This document shows positions 61,495 to 64,000 of a stretch of 64,000 bases of DNA, one piece after another. Made by a program: the position numbers and the translations under genes. The stretch is from Halanaerobiales bacterium (lineage in GTDB: Bacteria; Bacillota; Halanaerobiia; Halanaerobiales; DTU029). The stretch's first letter is position 1, and each line of letters starts with the position of its first letter. The notes under the pieces are model-generated. The model did not search any database. It saw nothing but the letters and a program-made list of their open reading frames with translations, and was not told where the DNA came from. The stretch covers positions 1 to 64,000 of the forward strand of contig JARRCS010000008.1 of NCBI GenBank assembly GCA_029981855.1, in the 5' to 3' direction.

Positions 61495-62232
61495 ATGAAT
61501 AGCAGAGAAAGGATCAAATACGCCCTGGAGGAGACTGAGATTTTAAAATTTCCGGGCAACTTAATTTCTACCTTCAAACCGACTACCCTGCACTACTACG
61601 TTCTGGCCGAGCCGGCCTATCTGGAGGTCTTTAAGAATGAAGGTCCGGAAACGAAGATCAGGGAGGGGAGGATAACCTGGGAAAAACCTAAGCTGCTTAC
61701 CCCCGGTTATCTATTGCAGATGGAAGGATTTAGCGAAGAGGCCAGAAAGGCCCTGCAGATTTTAGCTAGACAGCATCCCGATATGGCCGGGCTACTTTAC
61801 AGGATGAGATATAAAAAGGAGTCACAGAGAACGGTAACTGTATCCCGGACTATTAAGGATACCTTCAGGAGATTGAAGGATGAGCTTAAGGAAAAGGATG
61901 ATTTTTTGACCGTGATTATCAAGGGGGTTGATGAGCTCTGGGATGTTTCTCTAATGAAGTTTATCCAAGAACTTATTGTGAAAAGTGCCTATCAATCTCA
62001 ATTTCCCTATTATACTAATCTGGGTATGCTAAGGATGGATGAAGGGGGCTATGCGGTTGTTACCCGTAATCTGGAGGGCCTTCCCATTGCTGCCAGGGAC
62101 GAGATAGAGCAGATGTTTGATCAGGTAAAGAGAGGAGAGCTTGATCCTGCCAAATTAAAGCAGGAACTGGATAGATGGGGTGTTTTCCCCGCCTATGAAG
62201 ACAGGTTCTTTGATCTTTTCAGGAAGGAGTGA
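61495..62232 (+). CDS. uncharacterised protein, first gene of the JetD-linked operon
   Basis: A 245-residue soluble protein starting ATG 61495 after GGGGGAGAG. I do not recognise the family. It is rich in charged helices (SRTIKDTFRRLKDELKEKDDFL around 120-142) after a mixed N-terminal part (FPGNLISTFKPTTLHYYVLAEPAYLEVF), with no membrane segment or known catalytic motif. It is followed with no real gap by a coiled-coil protein and then by a JetD-type TOPRIM protein, so the three form an operon. In Wadjet systems JetD is accompanied by kleisin (JetA) and MukE-like (JetB) proteins; sizes here do not match closely, but a similar structural role is possible. Inference only. Confidence 0.7.
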   Translation: MNSRERIKYALEETEILKFPGNLISTFKPTTLHYYVLAEPAYLEVFKNEGPETKIREGRITWEKPKLLTPGYLLQMEGFSEEARKALQILARQHPDMAGLLYRMRYKKESQRTVTVSRTIKDTFRRLKDELKEKDDFLTVIIKGVDELWDVSLMKFIQELIVKSAYQSQFPYYTNLGMLRMDEGGYAVVTRNLEGLPIAARDEIEQMFDQVKRGELDPAKLKQELDRWGVFPAYEDRFFDLFRKE

Positions 62233-62238
62233 TTGCAG

Positions 62239-62838
62239 GTGAAGAGGATTAAGAGTGCTTTTGAAATTGCTATGGAGAAGGCAAATCAGATTGATGATCA
62301 TCTGACCCCTGAGGAAGAGAGGTTGGTCAAACGGGAGCAATTGAAACCCTTACTGGCCAGGTTTTATAAGGGGGAGATTGACGCTGAGGGGCTATGGCAG
62401 AATTTGAAGGAAGAGCAGGATTGTGAAGTACTTGAAGAGGCCCAGCTATTATTGATCGACTCTCTTGGGCTACGAACCCCTGAGGAGCAGTTCAAAAGGA
62501 GGAAAGAGGCTATCCTGGCCATAGAAACCCTCAAGGAGGAACAGAACAGTTCCTTTCTGGAGCAGATTCTTAATCAAGTCCATAGCCTGCAGGAGAAATA
62601 TACCAGGGAAAGGAAGAGAATAAACGATCTGCTGGAAAAGGAAATAAAAAATAACTCCCAGATGAGGATGAGACCGGTCCGGACGCAGGATGGTAAAACT
62701 GTGATGAAACTGGAATCGGCCATTGATGAAAAGACGGAACGGAGGTTTAAGAATAGCCTTACCGAACTGGAGGCCAGGTCCGGAGAGATGTTCAACCGGC
62801 TGCTGAAGGAGTTAAAAGGGATTATCCAAAATAACTGA
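62239..62838 (+). CDS. uncharacterised coiled-coil protein of the JetD-linked operon
   Basis: A 199-residue, highly charged helical protein. Residues about 85-140 (RRKEAILAIETLKEEQNSSFLEQILNQVHSLQEKYTRERKRINDLLEKE) have heptad character, and the end is a second helix pair (ELEARSGEMFNRLLKELKG). The start is GTG 62239 with GGAG nine bases upstream; a TTG at 62233 directly after the previous stop is possible. No known domain recognised. Sits between the unknown 61495 gene and the JetD-like gene. Confidence 0.7.
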   Translation: MKRIKSAFEIAMEKANQIDDHLTPEEERLVKREQLKPLLARFYKGEIDAEGLWQNLKEEQDCEVLEEAQLLLIDSLGLRTPEEQFKRRKEAILAIETLKEEQNSSFLEQILNQVHSLQEKYTRERKRINDLLEKEIKNNSQMRMRPVRTQDGKTVMKLESAIDEKTERRFKNSLTELEARSGEMFNRLLKELKGIIQNN

Positions 62839-62945
62839 TTGGAGCGGGAACTGATGTCAGTTGAGATCTACTACCGGGGCTGAAAAAATCAGTCAAGAAT
62901 TAAAAAAAGGAGAAGAGAAATTTTACGAAAAAATGTGGTGGGATT

Positions 62946-64000
62946 ATGCGCAACAAGGTAGAGCGTTTTTTAAGGCTTAATTACCGGAGACGAAAAAAAT
63001 TTCAACTGGTGGAGCTGGAGGATTTCCTGATCAGAGAATACGGTGGTCAGACCGGTTATTATGATCACGGTGGTTACAGGCAGCTTGCCCGGGTTTTAAA
63101 AGAGTTGGAATTCGAAAATATTATCAGAGAGATAAAGAGTTCACCCCTCAATGGAAAGATTCCACCCCTGAAGACGAGATGGATCAAGGTCAGTGAGAAG
63201 ATTGAATCCGCCTGGAAGGAGGGGGAGATCTTCCGGCTCTCCGATCTCCTGGATTTAAGCTATTACTTAAATCACCCCCAGGAACAGACAGAGAAAGAGT
63301 GGCAGCGAATTCTGAGTATCTACCGCTTTCTTCAGGAAAGAGAAAAACGGGAATGGGCGAGTCTGGAGGAGAGGTCTCTGGAGCTTTTCGGGGATGAGAA
63401 GTTTCTTTCAGGAAAGGGTAGAAATAAGGATAATAGAATTCTCAGCCGGCTGGGCCTTACTCCGGAGGACCTTAAAGCCAGAAAGTACGGGCAGATGTTT
63501 GTCTACTGGAATAAGGGTGTTAAGGAGATAAAGGAGATACTGATTCTGGAGAACCATTCTACCTTTTTTTCCTTTAAAAGGGCTATCGCAGAGGGGATAG
63601 CTATATTTGATCTCAACCCTGATGCCCTGATCTTCGGTCAGGGTAAGAGGATAATTAAAAGCCTCTCCTTTTTAGAGGAAATAGCCGACCCCGGAGAGGT
63701 AAAGCTATATTATTTCGGGGATATAGACCCGGAGGGATTTTTGATTTATCATTCCTTAAAGGAGAAATACCCCGGGTTTGAGCTAGGATTACATCTCCTT
63801 TCCTATAGTGCCCTTATAAAGGCTGCCGGGAGGGATTTTCCCTGTGAGCAGAAGGGGAGACGGGAGGACCTTGAATTCGTGTTAAGTGAGTTTAGGGAGG
63901 GAGGATATCTAAAGGAAACTGAGGAAATAACCAGGATCTGGAATTCGGGCTTAAGGATTCCCCAGGAGCTGATCACCTACGAATACCTGTTAAAGCTGAA
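62946..64000 (+). CDS. JetD-like TOPRIM protein (DUF3322/DUF2220), cut by the right edge
   Basis: The frame is open from ATG 62946 to the last base, about 351 residues so far; the 3' end is outside the window. The N-terminal part (VERFLRLNYRRRKKFQLVELEDFL, then YYDHGGYRQLARVLKELE) resembles the DUF3322-type DNA-binding region. After about residue 195 comes a TOPRIM domain: EILILENHSTFFSFKRAI gives the catalytic Glu and KLYYFGDIDPEGFLIYHSL the DxD pair. This is the nuclease arrangement of JetD, which cleaves plasmid DNA in the SMC-like Wadjet defence complex. Two unknown genes precede it in the operon; whether a JetC-like SMC ATPase follows cannot be seen. Confidence 0.82.
   Translation, partial: MRNKVERFLRLNYRRRKKFQLVELEDFLIREYGGQTGYYDHGGYRQLARVLKELEFENIIREIKSSPLNGKIPPLKTRWIKVSEKIESAWKEGEIFRLSDLLDLSYYLNHPQEQTEKEWQRILSIYRFLQEREKREWASLEERSLELFGDEKFLSGKGRNKDNRILSRLGLTPEDLKARKYGQMFVYWNKGVKEIKEILILENHSTFFSFKRAIAEGIAIFDLNPDALIFGQGKRIIKSLSFLEEIADPGEVKLYYFGDIDPEGFLIYHSLKEKYPGFELGLHLLSYSALIKAAGRDFPCEQKGRREDLEFVLSEFREGGYLKETEEITRIWNSGLRIPQELITYEYLLKL

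Overview
The window looks like chromosome from a low-GC, diderm Firmicute, most plausibly a member of the Halanaerobiales or a close relative. The reasons are: strong GGAGG-type ribosome binding sites, intrinsic terminators and riboswitches; a SleB-type cell wall hydrolase; and an outer-membrane TonB-dependent receptor with its own TonB-ExbB-ExbD motor, which only makes sense if the cell has an outer membrane. Metabolic genes (GH65 disaccharide phosphorylase, GTP-dependent PEP carboxykinase, threonine ammonia-lyase) fit a saccharolytic anaerobe. The taxonomic call is inference; no rRNA or tRNA gene was recognised.

Layout. 1-5.5 kb: a 5'-truncated SEC-C protein, an unidentified companion, a transposase relic, rmlD, then a toxin-antitoxin/Fic patch (AbrB-PIN, Fic, MNT nucleotidyltransferase with a broken HepT). 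5.5-10.5 kb: cobalamin riboswitch plus terminator controlling a BtuB-like receptor, followed by TonB (with a very long charged linker), ExbB and ExbD. 10.7-13.4 kb: PfkB-type sugar kinase, CBS-pair protein and CPA2 antiporter. 13.5-19.1 kb: a nickel island with a promoter, structured leader and terminator in front of larC-cbiM-cbiN-cbiQ-cbiO-larE-larB (nickel uptake plus nickel-pincer cofactor synthesis); its ATA-rich codon use suggests transfer. 19.1-24 kb: two small unknown genes, a multicopper oxidase, and a stand-alone DruA-like (DUF4338) gene with a GC-rich structured tail. 24-30.2 kb (mostly minus strand): response regulator, multi-PAS GGDEF/HD-GYP sensor, MATE pump and MarR repressor, then a patatin relic. 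30.3-33.5 kb: mannose-1-phosphate guanylyltransferase, a second AbrB-PIN pair and decayed genes. 33.5-40.6 kb: LacI repressor with its operator, GH65 phosphorylase, beta-phosphoglucomutase, transglutaminase-like protein and a sugar epimerase. 40.7-45 kb: ilvA-ridA, MpsC/DUF2294 and pckG. 45-48.3 kb: pdxST divergent from a MocR/PdxR regulator. 48.3-56.9 kb: beta-CASP nuclease with duplicated C-terminal domains, a second MNT-HepT pair, a broken Fic, HD proteins, an ABC relic, two copies of a 166-bp repeat and a complete IS1634-like element with inverted repeats and a 6-bp target duplication. 57-61 kb: 19-bp tandem repeats before a SleB hydrolase, an HDAC-family protein with a C-terminal zinc ribbon and a hydantoinase/oxoprolinase.

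61.5-64 kb: an operon of two unrecognised genes followed by a JetD-type TOPRIM protein (Wadjet-like) that runs off the right edge. This and the DruA-like element are the best candidates for an undescribed defence or mobile system. Several regulators sit beside visible palindromic operators (AbrB, MarR, LacI, MocR), so much of the local regulation can be read from the sequence.
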